Positions 55,848-64,000 of a stretch of 64,000 nucleotides of DNA are shown piece by piece. The DNA comes from Metapseudomonas resinovorans DSM 21078 (GTDB lineage Bacteria; Pseudomonadota; Gammaproteobacteria; Pseudomonadales; Pseudomonadaceae): contig NZ_AUIE01000016.1 in NCBI RefSeq assembly GCF_000423545.1, forward strand, positions 62,001-126,000, read 5' to 3'. The notes under the pieces were generated by a model. The model worked only from the letters and a program-made list of their open reading frames with translations. It did not search any database and was not told where the DNA came from. The first letter of the stretch is position 1. Each line of letters opens with the position of its first letter. The position numbers were made by a program, and so were the translations under genes.

Positions 55848-57874
55848 CCACTCTGATGGTGCAGGGCACCACCTCCGACGCCGGCAAGAGCACCCTGGTG
55901 ACGGCGATTTGCCGCTGGCTCAGGCGCCAGGGCGTGGCGGTGGTGCCGTTCAAACCGCAGAACATGGCCCTGAACAGCGCGGTGACCGCCGATGGCGGCG
56001 AAATCGGCCGCGCCCAGGCCGTGCAGGCTCAGGCATGTGGCCTGGCGCCCCATACCGACATGAACCCGGTGCTGCTCAAGCCCAACACCGACATCGGCGC
56101 CCAGGTGATCATCCATGGCCGCGCCGTCACCAGCATGAATGCCGCCGCCTACCACGACTACAAGAAGGTCGCGATGGCCGCGGTGCTGGAGTCCCACCAG
56201 CGCCTTGGCAGCCAGTATTCGGTGGTGCTGGTGGAGGGCGCTGGCTCCCCGGCAGAGATCAACCTGCGCGCCAACGACATTGCCAACATGGGCTTTGCCG
56301 AGGCGGTGGACTGCCCGGTGATCCTGGTCGCCGATATCGACCGGGGCGGCGTTTTCGCCCATCTGGTGGGCACCCTGGCGCTGCTCTCGCCCAGCGAACA
56401 GGCGCGGGTGAAGGGCTTCGTCATCAACCGTTTCCGGGGCGATATCGGCCTGCTCAAGCCGGGCCTGGACTGGCTGGAGCAACGCACCGGCAAGCCGGTG
56501 CTCGGCGTGCTGCCGTACCTCACCGACTTCCACCTGGAGGCCGAGGACGCCATTGACCTGCGCCAGGCAGCCAAGGCCGGAGAACTGCTGCGGGTAGCGG
56601 TGCCGGTGTTGCCGCGCATCAGCAACCACACCGACTTCGACCCGCTGCGCCTGCACCCGCAGGTACAACTCAGTTTTGTCGGCCCGGGCCAACCCATTCC
56701 GCCGTCGGACCTGATCATCCTGCCCGGCTCCAAGAGCGTGCGCGCCGACCTCGCGCGCCTGCGTGAACACGGTTGGGACCAGGCGCTGCAGCGTCATCTG
56801 CGCTACGGCGGCAAGGTGCTCGGCATTTGCGGTGGCTACCAGATGCTCGGCCGCCGCATTGCCGATCCCCACGGCCTGGAAGGTCCCGCCGGGGAGAGCG
56901 CCGGCCTCGGCCTGCTGGACATCGACACCGTGCTGGAGCCCGAGAAGCAGCTGCGCAATGTCGCCGGCCACCTGCGCCTGGAAGACGCGGCGGTGAGCGG
57001 CTACGAAATCCATGCCGGTGTCACTACCGGCATTGGCCTGGAAAACCCCATGGTCACGCTGGACGACGGCCACACCGATGGCGCTCGCAGTTCCGACGGC
57101 CAAGTCATGGGCACCTACCTGCACGGCCTGTTCGAATCCTCCGAGGCGTGCGCCGCCATCCTGCGCTGGGCGGGTCTCGCCGCCGTGCAAAGCGTCGACT
57201 ACCACGCCCTGCGGGAACGCGATATCGAGCGCCTTGCCGACCAGGTGGAACAGCATCTGGATACGCGGAGGCTGCAGTTACTGTGCGGGCTGTCCCCTAC
57301 GGGCATGCACTCGAACCACGGCAGAACGCCCCACGAATTACGAGGTTTACCGATGCCTGAGCTCATCCTCGGCGGTGCCCGCTCCGGCAAGAGCCGGATG
57401 GCAGAGAAGCTCGCCGCTGAAAGTGGCCTCAAGGTCATCTACGTCGCCACCAGCCAGCCGCTGGACGGTGAGATGAGCGCGCGGGTCGCCCATCACCGCG
57501 CCCGCCGTCCAGAGCACTGGGGCCTAGTGGAAGAGCCGCTGGAGCTGGCCCGCGTATTGCGCGAGAGCGCCGCCGCCGACACCTGCCTGCTGGTGGATTG
57601 CCTGACCCTCTGGCTGACCAACCTGCTGATGCTGGACGACCCGGCGCGGCTCGATGCTGAGCGCGAAGCGCTGCTCGGTTGCATCGCCGAGCTGCCGGGC
57701 CGCGTGCTGCTGGTGAGCAATGAAACCGGGCTGGGCGTCGTGCCCCTGGGCGAGCTGACCCGTCGCTATGTCGACGAAGCCGGCTGGCTGCACCAGGCCC
57801 TGGCCGAACGCAGCGAACGGGTGATATTCACCGTCGCTGGCCTGCCCATGATTCTGAAGGGAGAGCCCCTATGA
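55844..57874 (+). CDS. cobQ: Cobyric acid synthase fused in frame to CobU/CobP
   Basis: 676 codons without a stop. Residues 1 to about 482 are Cob[14 protein letters not shown]-loop, [22 protein letters not shown] (amidotransferase Cys) and [10 protein letters not shown] (His). A linker (about 483-503) leads into CobU from Met504: [15 protein letters not shown]. In related species these are two adjacent genes. Either a bifunctional protein or read-through of a lost stop, with re-initiation possible at 57353. CobQ amidates carboxyls b, d, e and g. Confidence 0.85.
   Translation: MTTLMVQGTTSDAGKSTLVTAICRWLRRQGVAVVPFKPQNMALNSAVTADGGEIGRAQAVQAQACGLAPHTDMNPVLLKPNTDIGAQVIIHGRAVTSMNAAAYHDYKKVAMAAVLESHQRLGSQYSVVLVEGAGSPAEINLRANDIANMGFAEAVDCPVILVADIDRGGVFAHLVGTLALLSPSEQARVKGFVINRFRGDIGLLKPGLDWLEQRTGKPVLGVLPYLTDFHLEAEDAIDLRQAAKAGELLRVAVPVLPRISNHTDFDPLRLHPQVQLSFVGPGQPIPPSDLIILPGSKSVRADLARLREHGWDQALQRHLRYGGKVLGICGGYQMLGRRIADPHGLEGPAGESAGLGLLDIDTVLEPEKQLRNVAGHLRLEDAAVSGYEIHAGVTTGIGLENPMVTLDDGHTDGARSSDGQVMGTYLHGLFESSEACAAILRWAGLAAVQSVDYHALRERDIERLADQVEQHLDTRRLQLLCGLSPTGMHSNHGRTPHELRGLPMPELILGGARSGKSRMAEKLAAESGLKVIYVATSQPLDGEMSARVAHHRARRPEHWGLVEEPLELARVLRESAAADTCLLVDCLTLWLTNLLMLDDPARLDAEREALLGCIAELPGRVLLVSNETGLGVVPLGELTRRYVDEAGWLHQALAERSERVIFTVAGLPMILKGEPL
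57353..57874 (+). CDS. cobU: Adenosylcobinamide kinase/guanylyltransferase domain or internal start
   Basis: 173 codons, exactly the usual stand-alone length, from ATG 57353 with GAGG eight bases upstream. P-loop [21 protein letters not shown] with the guanylylated His, [14 protein letters not shown] and [19 protein letters not shown]. It phosphorylates and GMP-activates adenosylcobinamide. In frame with and continuous from cobQ. Stop overlaps cobT. Confidence 0.85.
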   Translation: MPELILGGARSGKSRMAEKLAAESGLKVIYVATSQPLDGEMSARVAHHRARRPEHWGLVEEPLELARVLRESAAADTCLLVDCLTLWLTNLLMLDDPARLDAEREALLGCIAELPGRVLLVSNETGLGVVPLGELTRRYVDEAGWLHQALAERSERVIFTVAGLPMILKGEPL

Positions 57875-58926
57875 CACTCGATTGGTGGTTGAAACCCTGC
57901 CAGCCGCTCGACCCGGTAGCCCGCGCCAAGGCCCAGGCCCGCCAGGACCAATTGACCAAACCGCGTGGCGCGCTCGGCCAACTGGAAGACCTGGCCATCA
58001 CCCTTGCCGCCCAGCAGGGTCGTGAGCGGCCGTGCATCGACCGCCCCTGGTTCGCGGTGTTCGCCGGCGACCATGGCGTGGTGGAGGAGGGCGTATCCGC
58101 CTACCCGCAGGCGGTGACGGGCGAGATGCTGCGCAACTTCGTCCGCGGCGGGGCCGCCATCAGCGTGCTGGCGAAGAGCCTGGGCGCCACCCTGGAGCTG
58201 GTGGATCTGGGCACCGCCGTGCCATTGGAGCCGCTGCCAGGCGTGCTGCATTTGCAGGTGGGAGCGGGCACCGCGAACTTCGCCCGAGAGCCGGCGATGA
58301 CCGCGGCCCAGTGCCTGATCGCCCTGCAGGCCGGCCATGCCAGCGTGGAGCGCGCCCTGGAAGCGGGTGCCGACCTGTACGTCGGCGGCGAAATGGGCAT
58401 CGGCAATACGACCACTGCCAGTGCCTTGGCGTGTGCCCTGTTGGACCTGCCGGCCTCCTCGCTGGCTGGGCCTGGTACCGGGCTGGATGGCAAGGGTGTG
58501 GCGCACAAGATCCAGGTGATCGAGCACGCCCTGGCCCTGCACCGCGATCACTGCGACAGCCCGCAGGAAACCCTGCGTCGACTTGGCGGCTTCGAAGTGG
58601 CGGCGCTGACTGGCGCCTATCTCGCGTGCGCCCAGCAGGGCCTGCCGGTCCTGGTGGATGGCTTCATCTGCAGCGTCGCTGCGCTCTGTGCCGTACGCCT
58701 GAACCCCGCGTGCCGCGAGTGGCTGTTGTTCTCCCACCGCTCCGCCGAGCCCGGCCACATGGCCGTACTCGATGCGCTGGAAGCTCAGCCGCTGCTGGAC
58801 CTGGGGCTGCGCTTGGGCGAAGGCAGCGGCGCGGCGATCGCCCTGCCGTTGCTGCGCCTGGCGTGCGAGCTGCATGACGGAATGGCCACGTTCGCCGAGG
58901 CTTCGGTATCGGACCGACCTGCATGA
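57871..58926 (+). CDS. cobT: Nicotinate-nucleotide-dimethylbenzimidazole phosphoribosyltransferase
   Basis: 351 residues. Makes alpha-ribazole phosphate from DMB. Seen: [45 protein letters not shown] and the C-terminal [16 protein letters not shown] with the catalytic Glu. ATGA overlap with cobU; DMB comes from bluB in the same operon. Confidence 0.95.
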   Translation: MTLDWWLKPCQPLDPVARAKAQARQDQLTKPRGALGQLEDLAITLAAQQGRERPCIDRPWFAVFAGDHGVVEEGVSAYPQAVTGEMLRNFVRGGAAISVLAKSLGATLELVDLGTAVPLEPLPGVLHLQVGAGTANFAREPAMTAAQCLIALQAGHASVERALEAGADLYVGGEMGIGNTTTASALACALLDLPASSLAGPGTGLDGKGVAHKIQVIEHALALHRDHCDSPQETLRRLGGFEVAALTGAYLACAQQGLPVLVDGFICSVAALCAVRLNPACREWLLFSHRSAEPGHMAVLDALEAQPLLDLGLRLGEGSGAAIALPLLRLACELHDGMATFAEASVSDRPA

Positions 58927-59489
58927 AGCTCGACCTTCTGCGTCATGGCGAAACCGAGCGCGGCGGCGGCTTTCGCGGCAGCCTGGACGACGCCCTGACC
59001 GATACCGGCTGGGCGCAGATGCGCTCCGGGGTCGCAGAGGCGGGCCCCTGGGATGTGCTGGTGAGTTCGCCCCTGCAACGCTGCGCGGCCTTTGCTCGCG
59101 AGCTGGAGCAGCGTCTTGGCCTGCCGCTGCACTTCGATGCCGATCTGCGCGAACTGCACTTCGGCCAGTGGGAAGGCCGCAGCGCCGCTGAGCTGATGGA
59201 AGAGCACGGCGAAGGCCTGGGCCTGTTCTGGAACGACCCCTACAGCTTTACCCCGCCGGACGGCGAGACATTGCAGGACTTCGAAGCGCGGGTCATGGCC
59301 GCAGGCGAACGCCTGCATGAGCGTTTTGCCGGTCAGCGGGTGCTGCTGGTTACCCACGGCGGGGTGATCCGCCTCCTGGTGGCGCGCGCCCGGCAACTGC
59401 CGCGTGCCCAACTGATGCAGGTGGAGGTCGCCCACGGCGAACTGTTCCGCCTGGCCGTCGACGAAAGCGGCCTGCGGGAACGCCCATGA
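58923..59489 (+). CDS. Alpha-ribazole phosphatase, histidine phosphatase family
   Basis: 188 residues. [11 protein letters not shown] is the phosphohistidine motif; [13 protein letters not shown] and [12 protein letters not shown] complete the active site. Dephosphorylates alpha-ribazole phosphate (or the final cobalamin phosphate). Named cobC in Salmonella, which clashes with the Pseudomonas name, so no symbol is given. Overlaps both neighbours. Confidence 0.92.
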   Translation: MKLDLLRHGETERGGGFRGSLDDALTDTGWAQMRSGVAEAGPWDVLVSSPLQRCAAFARELEQRLGLPLHFDADLRELHFGQWEGRSAAELMEEHGEGLGLFWNDPYSFTPPDGETLQDFEARVMAAGERLHERFAGQRVLLVTHGGVIRLLVARARQLPRAQLMQVEVAHGELFRLAVDESGLRERP

Positions 59490-60217
59490 CGCCCTTGCTG
59501 ATCGCCCTGCAGTTCCTCACCCGTCTGCCTGTCCGCCTGCCGGGTATGCCCGAGCCGCGAGAAATCGGGCGCTCGCTATTGTGGTACCCGCTGGTCGGCC
59601 TGCTGATCGGGGGACTGCTGCTGGCCGCAGCCTGGCTGCTGGATGGGCAGCCGATGCTGTTGTCCGCGGCGCTGCTGCTCGCGCTCTGGGTGGGGCTGTC
59701 GGGCGGTCTTCACCTGGACGGCCTGGCCGACACGGCGGATGCCTGGGTGGGCGGCTACGGCGACCGCGAACGCACCCTGACGATCATGAAGGACCCACGC
59801 AGCGGCCCCATCGCGGTGGTCGTGCTGGTGGTGGTGCTGTTGCTCAAGTTCGCGGCACTCACGGCTGTGCTGCAGGCAGGGCAATGGCTGCCCCTCGTGC
59901 TGGCCCCCTGGCTGGCGCGCGGAATGCTGCCCTTGTTGTTCCTGACCACTCCGTACGTGCGCCCGGGTGGCCTGGGCCAAGCGTTGGCCGAACACCTGCC
60001 ACGCCGGGAACTGCCCCTGTGGCTGGCTGCGCAGGGCGTGGCGATGCTGGTGCTGGGCTGGTCGGCCTGGGTTGCCCTGGCCGCAGCGCTGGTGGTGTTC
60101 GGCTGGTTGCGCGGACGCTTCCTGCGGCGGCTGGGCGGCACGACAGGGGATACGGCGGGGGCGCTGGTGGAGTTGGTGGAGGTGGGGGTGCTGGTGGGTG
60201 TGGCGCTTGTCGGTTAG
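59486..60217 (+). CDS. cobS: Adenosylcobinamide-GDP ribazoletransferase
   Basis: 243 residues, polytopic membrane protein (also called CobV). Joins adenosylcobinamide-GDP and alpha-ribazole. Seen: LQFLTRLPVRLPG at the start, GGLHLDGLADTADAW and GPIAVVVLVVVLLLKFAAL. Last gene of the operon; its stop abuts a long palindrome. Confidence 0.94.
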   Translation: MTPLLIALQFLTRLPVRLPGMPEPREIGRSLLWYPLVGLLIGGLLLAAAWLLDGQPMLLSAALLLALWVGLSGGLHLDGLADTADAWVGGYGDRERTLTIMKDPRSGPIAVVVLVVVLLLKFAALTAVLQAGQWLPLVLAPWLARGMLPLLFLTTPYVRPGGLGQALAEHLPRRELPLWLAAQGVAMLVLGWSAWVALAAALVVFGWLRGRFLRRLGGTTGDTAGALVELVEVGVLVGVALVG

Positions 60218-60615
60218 GCCCTCACCCCTAGCCCCTCTCCCGGAGGGAGAGGGGCTAGGGGTGAGGGTGGTTTGATAGAGAGCTCCGGCTCCTGCGTCGT
60301 CAGCCAGATTGCTTCAAGCACGGCGTTCGTCTGTTGCAATACGTCGTGGTTCCAGAAGCGCAGCACGCGATATCCGTTCGTTACGAGCCAGGCATCGCGT
60401 CTAGAGTCGACGGGATTCTCCAGGTGCTGGCCGCCGTCGAGTTCGACGACGAGTTTGTGTTCATGGCAGTAGAAGTCTGCGAAGTAGGGCCCCAGCGGTT
60501 GTTGCCGACGAAACTTCAAGCCGGATAGCAAGCGATTGCGCAGATGCTGCCATAGCAGACGCTCCGCATCCGTCTGCTCCACCCTGAGTCTCCTGGCAAA
60601 TTCGAGCCTTTCCAT
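60214..60615 (-). CDS. DUF559 (Vsr-like) endonuclease-family protein
   Basis: 133 residues from 60615 with AGGA upstream. AERLLWQHLRNRLLSGLKF, FADFYCHEHKLVVELDGGQH and GYRVLRFWNHDVL are the DUF559 nuclease-like core. The final 18 or so residues (PPSPLAPLPPGEGLG) are encoded by the REP palindrome at 60219-60267 and are not part of the family. The stop overlaps the end of cobS on the other strand. Confidence 0.87.
   Translation of the reverse strand: MERLEFARRLRVEQTDAERLLWQHLRNRLLSGLKFRRQQPLGPYFADFYCHEHKLVVELDGGQHLENPVDSRRDAWLVTNGYRVLRFWNHDVLQQTNAVLEAIWLTTQEPELSIKPPSPLAPLPPGEGLGVRA
60219..60267. repeat. Perfect long palindrome of the CCTCTCCC/GGGAGAGG family
   Basis: Two 23-base arms beginning CCCTCACCCCTAG and ending CTAGGGGTGAGGG around a GGA loop, with no mismatch. 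It lies between the stops of cobS and the DUF559 gene and may end transcription from both. Confidence 0.85.
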
Positions 60616-60684
60616 AAGCATCCTTGCTCAGTGAATAAAGACTCGATTGTCCGGGGTTAGCCGGCAGGAAACTTCCGATATCCG

Positions 60685-60711
60685 CCCCCGATTCCCCCGA
60701 TTCCCCCGATC
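60685..60711. repeat. Three tandem copies of CCCCCGATT
   Basis: CCCCCGATT at 60685 and 60694 and a near copy (last base changed) at 60703. A short tandem repeat of no known role between the DUF559 gene and the pseudogene. Confidence 0.6.
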
Positions 60712-61355
60712 TACTCAAACACAAAATGCTCGCTCGCCAGCCCCATCACCAACGCGGTCGGCTTCAGCATGGCGGCTGCATGCCCCTTGGCACGGGGTAG
60801 CAGGCGGGCGAAGTAGAAGTCGCTGGTGGCCAGCTTGGCGCGGTAGAACTCGGTGGATTCCACGCCGCCGTCACGCAGTCGTTGGCGGGCCGCGCGTTTC
60901 TGCAGGGCCCAGGCGTAGGCGAGGGCGGCGTAGCCGGAATACATCAGGAAGTCGTGACTGGCGGTGCTCACCACGTCGCGCTCCTTGCGGGCGCGTTTCT
61001 CAGCAGGTCGACGGCCAAGCGAGCGATCTGGCCGGTGATGTCACGCACGGCCTTGCCTTGGGTCATCAGCAGCACCTTGCGGCCGAGCAGGTCGAGTGCC
61101 TGGATTGCCAGTAGTGCCTTCGTAAAGGGTGGCGATGCGGGCGTCGCGGACGATCTGCTCCATGCCGTGCTCGCGGATGTAGCCATGGCCGCCAAACACC
61201 TCTTCGCAGAGCCGGGCGCATTCGTCGAGGATGGCTTCGACCATGTCCGGAGTCGCGTCGCTGCCATTGGCCAGCGCGCGGTAATAGGCGGGGAAATCGA
61301 AGACTTCGTTGAGCAGAAAGCGCATGTCGCGCAGCGGTGCTTTGTAGCTGGGCAT
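60711..61355 (-). pseudogene. Acyl-CoA dehydrogenase with internal deletion and frameshifts
   Basis: From ATG 61355 the frame gives the usual N-terminus ([19 protein letters not shown], up to RLCEE), then jumps at once to [18 protein letters not shown], which belongs far downstream. The match then continues in a second frame ([20 protein letters not shown]) and a third (VSTASHDFLMYSGYAALAY, to FYRAKLATSDFYF). About 600 residues are expected; roughly 200 survive. One large deletion plus at least two frameshifts. Confidence 0.85.
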
Positions 61356-61507
61356 GGTGACCTCGGCGTGCGTTGATGGCCCGGTTTATATGGGGCGGGC
61401 AGGACGCCGGCCTTGGCAGCGGCAACGAGGTGTTCTGGCAGTTGGGACAATCGGTTCCGTTTCCGGCCACCTGCCATCGGCAGGATTCGATTGACGCTCA
61501 GGGAGAT

Positions 61508-61523
61508 GCGGGTATATACATGC
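61508..61523. promoter_or_regulatory. Candidate MarR operator upstream of its gene
   Basis: GCGGGTATATACATGC resembles the perfect palindrome at 61958 (arms GCGGGTA and TACATGC, five of seven paired). It overlaps the start codon of the MarR gene. Confidence 0.4.
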
Positions 61524-61942
61524 AACCCATGTTGCCGACTCAATGTCTCTGTACCAAGCTGCGCCGCGCCACACGTAACGTGACCCGGCTCTACGACGAT
61601 GCCCTTGCCGGCGTCGGGGTGAATGTCGCCCAGTACTCGCTGTTGAAGAACCTGGCGCGGCTCGACCAGCCGAGTATCACCAGCCTGGCCGAAGCCATGG
61701 GGCTGGACCGCAGCACCTTGGGGCGCAACCTCAAGGTGCTGGAGGCCAAGGGGCTGGTGTTGCTGGAGGGCGGCGAGGACCAGCGCAATCGGCTGGTATC
61801 GCTGACGCCGGCTGGCCGCAACAGCCTCGACCAGGCTTTGCAGGCCTGGGAGCGTGTGCAACAGGACATGGGGCAACGCATGGGGCCGGAGAAGCGGGCA
61901 GCACTGATGGCGCTGCTGGACGATCTGGAACATATCGCCTGA
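61520..61942 (+). CDS. MarR-family transcriptional regulator
   Basis: 140 residues from ATG 61520 (a second ATG is nine bases on). Winged helix: VAQYSLLKNLARLDQPSIT, LAEAMGLDRSTLGRNLKVLE and the wing GGEDQRNRLVSLTPAG. It precedes an MFS permease by 44 bases; similar palindromes lie before both genes, pointing to autoregulation and control of the pump. Ligand unknown. Confidence 0.91.
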   Translation: MQPMLPTQCLCTKLRRATRNVTRLYDDALAGVGVNVAQYSLLKNLARLDQPSITSLAEAMGLDRSTLGRNLKVLEAKGLVLLEGGEDQRNRLVSLTPAGRNSLDQALQAWERVQQDMGQRMGPEKRAALMALLDDLEHIA

Positions 61943-61957
61943 TATTTTCTCTGGAAA

Positions 61958-61973
61958 ACGGGTATCTACCCGT
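61958..61973. promoter_or_regulatory. Candidate MarR operator before the MFS gene
   Basis: ACGGGTA-TC-TACCCGT, a perfect 7-bp-arm palindrome 14 bases before the MFS start. Confidence 0.55.
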
Positions 61974-61986
61974 AAAGGAATTTTCT

Positions 61987-63192
61987 ATGACATCGGTATG
62001 GCGTACGAGTGGCTGGGTCCTCCTGGGGGCGTCGTTGATCCTGGCCTTGTCGTTAGGCATTCGCCATGGATTCGGCCTGTTCCTGGCGCCCATGAGCAGC
62101 GAGTTCGGCTGGGGCAGGGAAGTCTTCGCGTTCGCGATTGCCCTGCAGAACCTCATCTGGGGTCTGGCGCAACCCTTCACCGGCGCTCTGGCCGACCGCT
62201 TCGGCGCGGCAAAGACCGTGGTCGTCGGTGGCGTCCTGTATGCCATTGGCCTGGTGCTGATGGGGTTTTCCGATTCGGCATTGTCGCTGTCCTTCAGCGC
62301 CGGCCTGCTGATCGGCATTGGCCTCTCGGGCACCTCATTCTCGGTGATTCTTGGCGTGGTGGGTCGCGCCGTGCCGGTGGAAAAACGCAGCATGGCCATG
62401 GGGATCGCCGCAGCCGCCGGCTCTTTCGGCCAGTTCGCCATGCTTCCCGGTACCCTCGGGCTGATCGGCTGGCTCGGCTGGTCGTCCGCACTGCTGGCGC
62501 TGGGTCTGCTAGTTGCGCTGATCGTGCCGCTGGTGGGGTTGCTCAAGGACAATCCGCCGCCGCCCCAGGCTCATGAACAAAGCCTTGGCGATGCCCTGCG
62601 TGAGGCGGCGGGTCACTCAGGCTTCTGGCTGCTGGCGCTGGGCTTCTTCGTCTGTGGCTTCCAGGTGGTGTTCATCGGCGTGCATCTGCCGGCCTACCTG
62701 GTGGATCAGCACCTGCCGGCTGCGGTGGGCACCACGGTGCTGGCGCTGGTGGGGTTGTTCAACGTATTCGGCACCTACATCGCCGGCTGGCTGGGCGGCC
62801 GCCATGCCAAGCCCAGGCTGTTGACCGCGCTTTATCTGCTGCGCGGCGTGGTCATCGTCGCCTTTGTCTATTCGCCGCTGACCATCTGGAGTGCCTATGC
62901 CTTTGGTATGGCCATGGGGCTGCTGTGGTTGTCCACCGTGCCCCTGACCAACGGCACCGTCGCAACCCTGTTCGGCGTGCGCAATCTGTCCATGCTCGGT
63001 GGTATCGTTTTCCTGTTCCACCAGTTGGGCGCCTTCCTCGGCGGCTGGCTGGGGGGCTACCTTTATGACCACACGGGCAGTTACGAACTGGTATGGCAGA
63101 TTTCCATCTTCCTCAGTCTGCTCGCCGCCGTGCTGAACTGGCCGGTGCGGGAGCAACCGGTGGCGCGCCTGCAGCCCGTCGGGGCCGTATGA
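61987..63192 (+). CDS. MFS transporter
   Basis: 401 residues with about 12 membrane helices. GALADRFGAAKTVVVGG between helices 2 and 3 is the MFS loop motif; the central loop carries PPPPQAHEQS. Resembles the monocarboxylate-porter-like (OFA/NarK-side) group. AAAGGA precedes the ATG. Substrate unknown; probably under the MarR protein. Confidence 0.92.
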   Translation: MTSVWRTSGWVLLGASLILALSLGIRHGFGLFLAPMSSEFGWGREVFAFAIALQNLIWGLAQPFTGALADRFGAAKTVVVGGVLYAIGLVLMGFSDSALSLSFSAGLLIGIGLSGTSFSVILGVVGRAVPVEKRSMAMGIAAAAGSFGQFAMLPGTLGLIGWLGWSSALLALGLLVALIVPLVGLLKDNPPPPQAHEQSLGDALREAAGHSGFWLLALGFFVCGFQVVFIGVHLPAYLVDQHLPAAVGTTVLALVGLFNVFGTYIAGWLGGRHAKPRLLTALYLLRGVVIVAFVYSPLTIWSAYAFGMAMGLLWLSTVPLTNGTVATLFGVRNLSMLGGIVFLFHQLGAFLGGWLGGYLYDHTGSYELVWQISIFLSLLAAVLNWPVREQPVARLQPVGAV

Positions 63193-63308
63193 GCCAGCGT
63201 CTGGGCTGGGCGTTGGGAGCACTGGTGCTGGGGCTGCTGCTGGCCCTTGTATGGTGGGGCTGGCAGCAGGGTGGACTGGCGCTGATGCAGTTGGGATTCA
63301 ATTGCTAG
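63189..63308 (+). CDS. 39-residue single-helix membrane microprotein
   Basis: ATG 63189 overlaps the MFS stop (ATGA). One hydrophobic helix (LGWALGALVLGLLLALVWWG) and a short tail ending in Cys. Coupling suggests translation with the transporter, perhaps as a small partner. No known family. Confidence 0.55.
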   Translation: MSQRLGWALGALVLGLLLALVWWGWQQGGLALMQLGFNC

Positions 63309-63362
63309 GCGGGTCGCTTGGCAGTAGCGTAGACAGATCGCCCGATCGTGCCGGAGTCCGCC

Positions 63363-63917
63363 ATGAAAGCTTTGCCCGCCCTGTCTTTGCTACTGCTCGC
63401 CTTGTTCGGCGGCCAGGCCATGGCCGCCGAGTGTCCCTCGCTGCTGCAGCATGAATTGCCGCAACTGCGCTCCAAGAACACCCTCGACCTTTGCCAGCGT
63501 TTCGCCGGCAAGCCCCTGGTGATCGTCAACACCGCCAGCCATTGCGGATTCACCCCGCAGTTCAAGGGGCTGGAGGCGCTCTACAAGCGCTACAAGGATC
63601 AGGGGCTGGAGGTGTTGGGCGTACCCTCGGACGACTTCAAACAGGAAGCCGCCAGCACTGAGGAAACTGCCAAGGTCTGCTACGTGAACTACGGTGTGAC
63701 GTTCGCCATGACTCAGCCACAGCACGTGACCGGCGACGAGGCGACGCCGCTCTACAAAGAACTGATCGCCCAGTCCGGGCAGACGCCGCGCTGGAATTTC
63801 TACAAGTACGTGGTGGACCGCCAAGGCAAGGTAATCGCCCATTTTTCCAGCCTTACCAAGCCGGATGACCCGGATTTGCTGAAGGCCGTGGAGCAGGCGC
63901 TGGCCAGTCAACCCTGA
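63363..63917 (+). CDS. Exported glutathione peroxidase-family protein
   Basis: 184 residues from ATG 63363 with a signal peptide ([19 protein letters not shown]). [16 protein letters not shown] carries the peroxidatic Cys, and [14 protein letters not shown] the Trp and Asn. The usual Gln of the active-site tetrad (NQF) reads DDF here. Likely a periplasmic thiol peroxidase that uses thioredoxin-like rather than glutathione reductant. Confidence 0.9.
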   Translation: MKALPALSLLLLALFGGQAMAAECPSLLQHELPQLRSKNTLDLCQRFAGKPLVIVNTASHCGFTPQFKGLEALYKRYKDQGLEVLGVPSDDFKQEAASTEETAKVCYVNYGVTFAMTQPQHVTGDEATPLYKELIAQSGQTPRWNFYKYVVDRQGKVIAHFSSLTKPDDPDLLKAVEQALASQP

Positions 63918-63930
63918 ATGACAGATAGAA

Positions 63931-63956
63931 GAAAGCCCGGACTTGTCCGGGCTTTC
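63931..63956. terminator. Terminator after the peroxidase gene
   Basis: GAAAGCCCGGAC, TT, GTCCGGGCTTTC then TTTT. Bidirectional between convergent genes. Confidence 0.85.
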
Positions 63957-63973
63957 TTTTTCCTACTGCCTGA

Positions 63974-64000
63974 TCAGAAGCGATAGGTCAGCTGCGCACC
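63974..64000 (-). CDS. C-terminal codons of an outer-membrane protein
   Basis: Only GAQLTYRF and the stop are inside the window. The final aromatic after an alternating strand is the outer-membrane barrel signature. In P. aeruginosa a FadL-type porin follows this peroxidase gene, so FadL is the likely identity. Partial at its 5' side. Confidence 0.6.
   Translation of the reverse strand, partial: GAQLTYRF

Noticed and set aside
55826-57256. A 476-codon minus-strand frame opposite cobQ
   Set aside because: Antisense of a well-supported cobQ; no start signal or domain.
60685-60711. CRISPR-like short repeats
   Set aside because: Three contiguous 9-mers without spacers are a simple tandem repeat, not a CRISPR array.

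Overview
The window reads as a GC-rich Pseudomonas chromosome from the P. aeruginosa / citronellolis / nitroreducens side of the genus. The gene order nrdB-nrdA, two-component pair, pcpS, oprH-phoP-phoQ, AraC regulator-dctA, ttcA, twin NlpC/P60 lipoproteins, cobalamin riboswitch-btuB-cob operon, MarR-MFS-glutathione peroxidase matches my recollection of the P. aeruginosa core, and Pseudomonas-type REP palindromes are scattered through it. I could run no searches; names rest on recognised motifs and context.

Region 1 (1-20.5 kb) is an accessory catabolic cluster. It encodes a DUF2889 protein, two SDR dehydrogenases, an acyl-CoA ligase, a TetR regulator, three COG2159-type metal-dependent amidohydrolases, a fumarylacetoacetate-hydrolase-family enzyme, 3-hydroxyacyl-CoA dehydrogenase, thiolase, a CMD/AhpD-like protein, a cytochrome P450, a probable heteromeric acyl-CoA dehydrogenase pair, an atypical crotonase, a third acyl-CoA dehydrogenase and a secreted tandem-Cache protein. 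The logic is oxygenation, alcohol oxidation, CoA activation, beta-oxidation and C-C hydrolysis or decarboxylation, as for an alicyclic, terpenoid or aromatic acid; the substrate cannot be read from sequence. A spaced inverted repeat, TGAACA-N13-TGTTCA, recurs with identical geometry upstream of four transcription units of this cluster (a fifth copy is degenerate) and probably defines an undescribed regulon. A foreign-looking segment with an extra panC, next to a truncated DMT-permease scar, sits inside the cluster at 17.1-18.5 kb.

Region 2 (20.6-22.6 kb) holds an unknown exported protein, a VOC protein and a decayed CusA-type RND fragment. Region 3 (22.6-34 kb) is core: class Ia ribonucleotide reductase with NrdR- and DnaA-type sites upstream, an OmpR/histidine-kinase pair, the PPTase PcpS, and oprH-phoPQ behind four 11-bp-phased GGTTCA repeats. 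Region 4 (34-41.2 kb) has an AraC regulator, the C4-dicarboxylate carrier DctA with a sigma-54-like promoter, and an acyl-CoA dehydrogenase / acyl-CoA ligase / alpha-methylacyl-CoA racemase-like set.

Region 5 (41.3-49 kb) is housekeeping and small accessory genes: SprT, Yip1, a J-domain protein, TtcA, a Tag-like glycosylase, a sirtuin, two NlpC/P60 lipoproteins, an O-methyltransferase, an HNH protein and a Phd/ParE toxin-antitoxin pair. Region 6 (49.1-60.2 kb) is the cobalamin block: riboswitch, btuB, cobO, cobB, bluB, cobD, cobC, an in-frame cobQ-cobU fusion, cobT, alpha-ribazole phosphatase and cobS, nearly all with overlapping stops and starts. REP palindromes are translated into the N-terminus of CobB and the C-terminus of the neighbouring DUF559 protein. 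Region 7 (60.2-64 kb) has a collapsed acyl-CoA dehydrogenase pseudogene, a MarR regulator and MFS permease with candidate operators, a microprotein, an exported glutathione peroxidase and the last codons of an outer-membrane protein.
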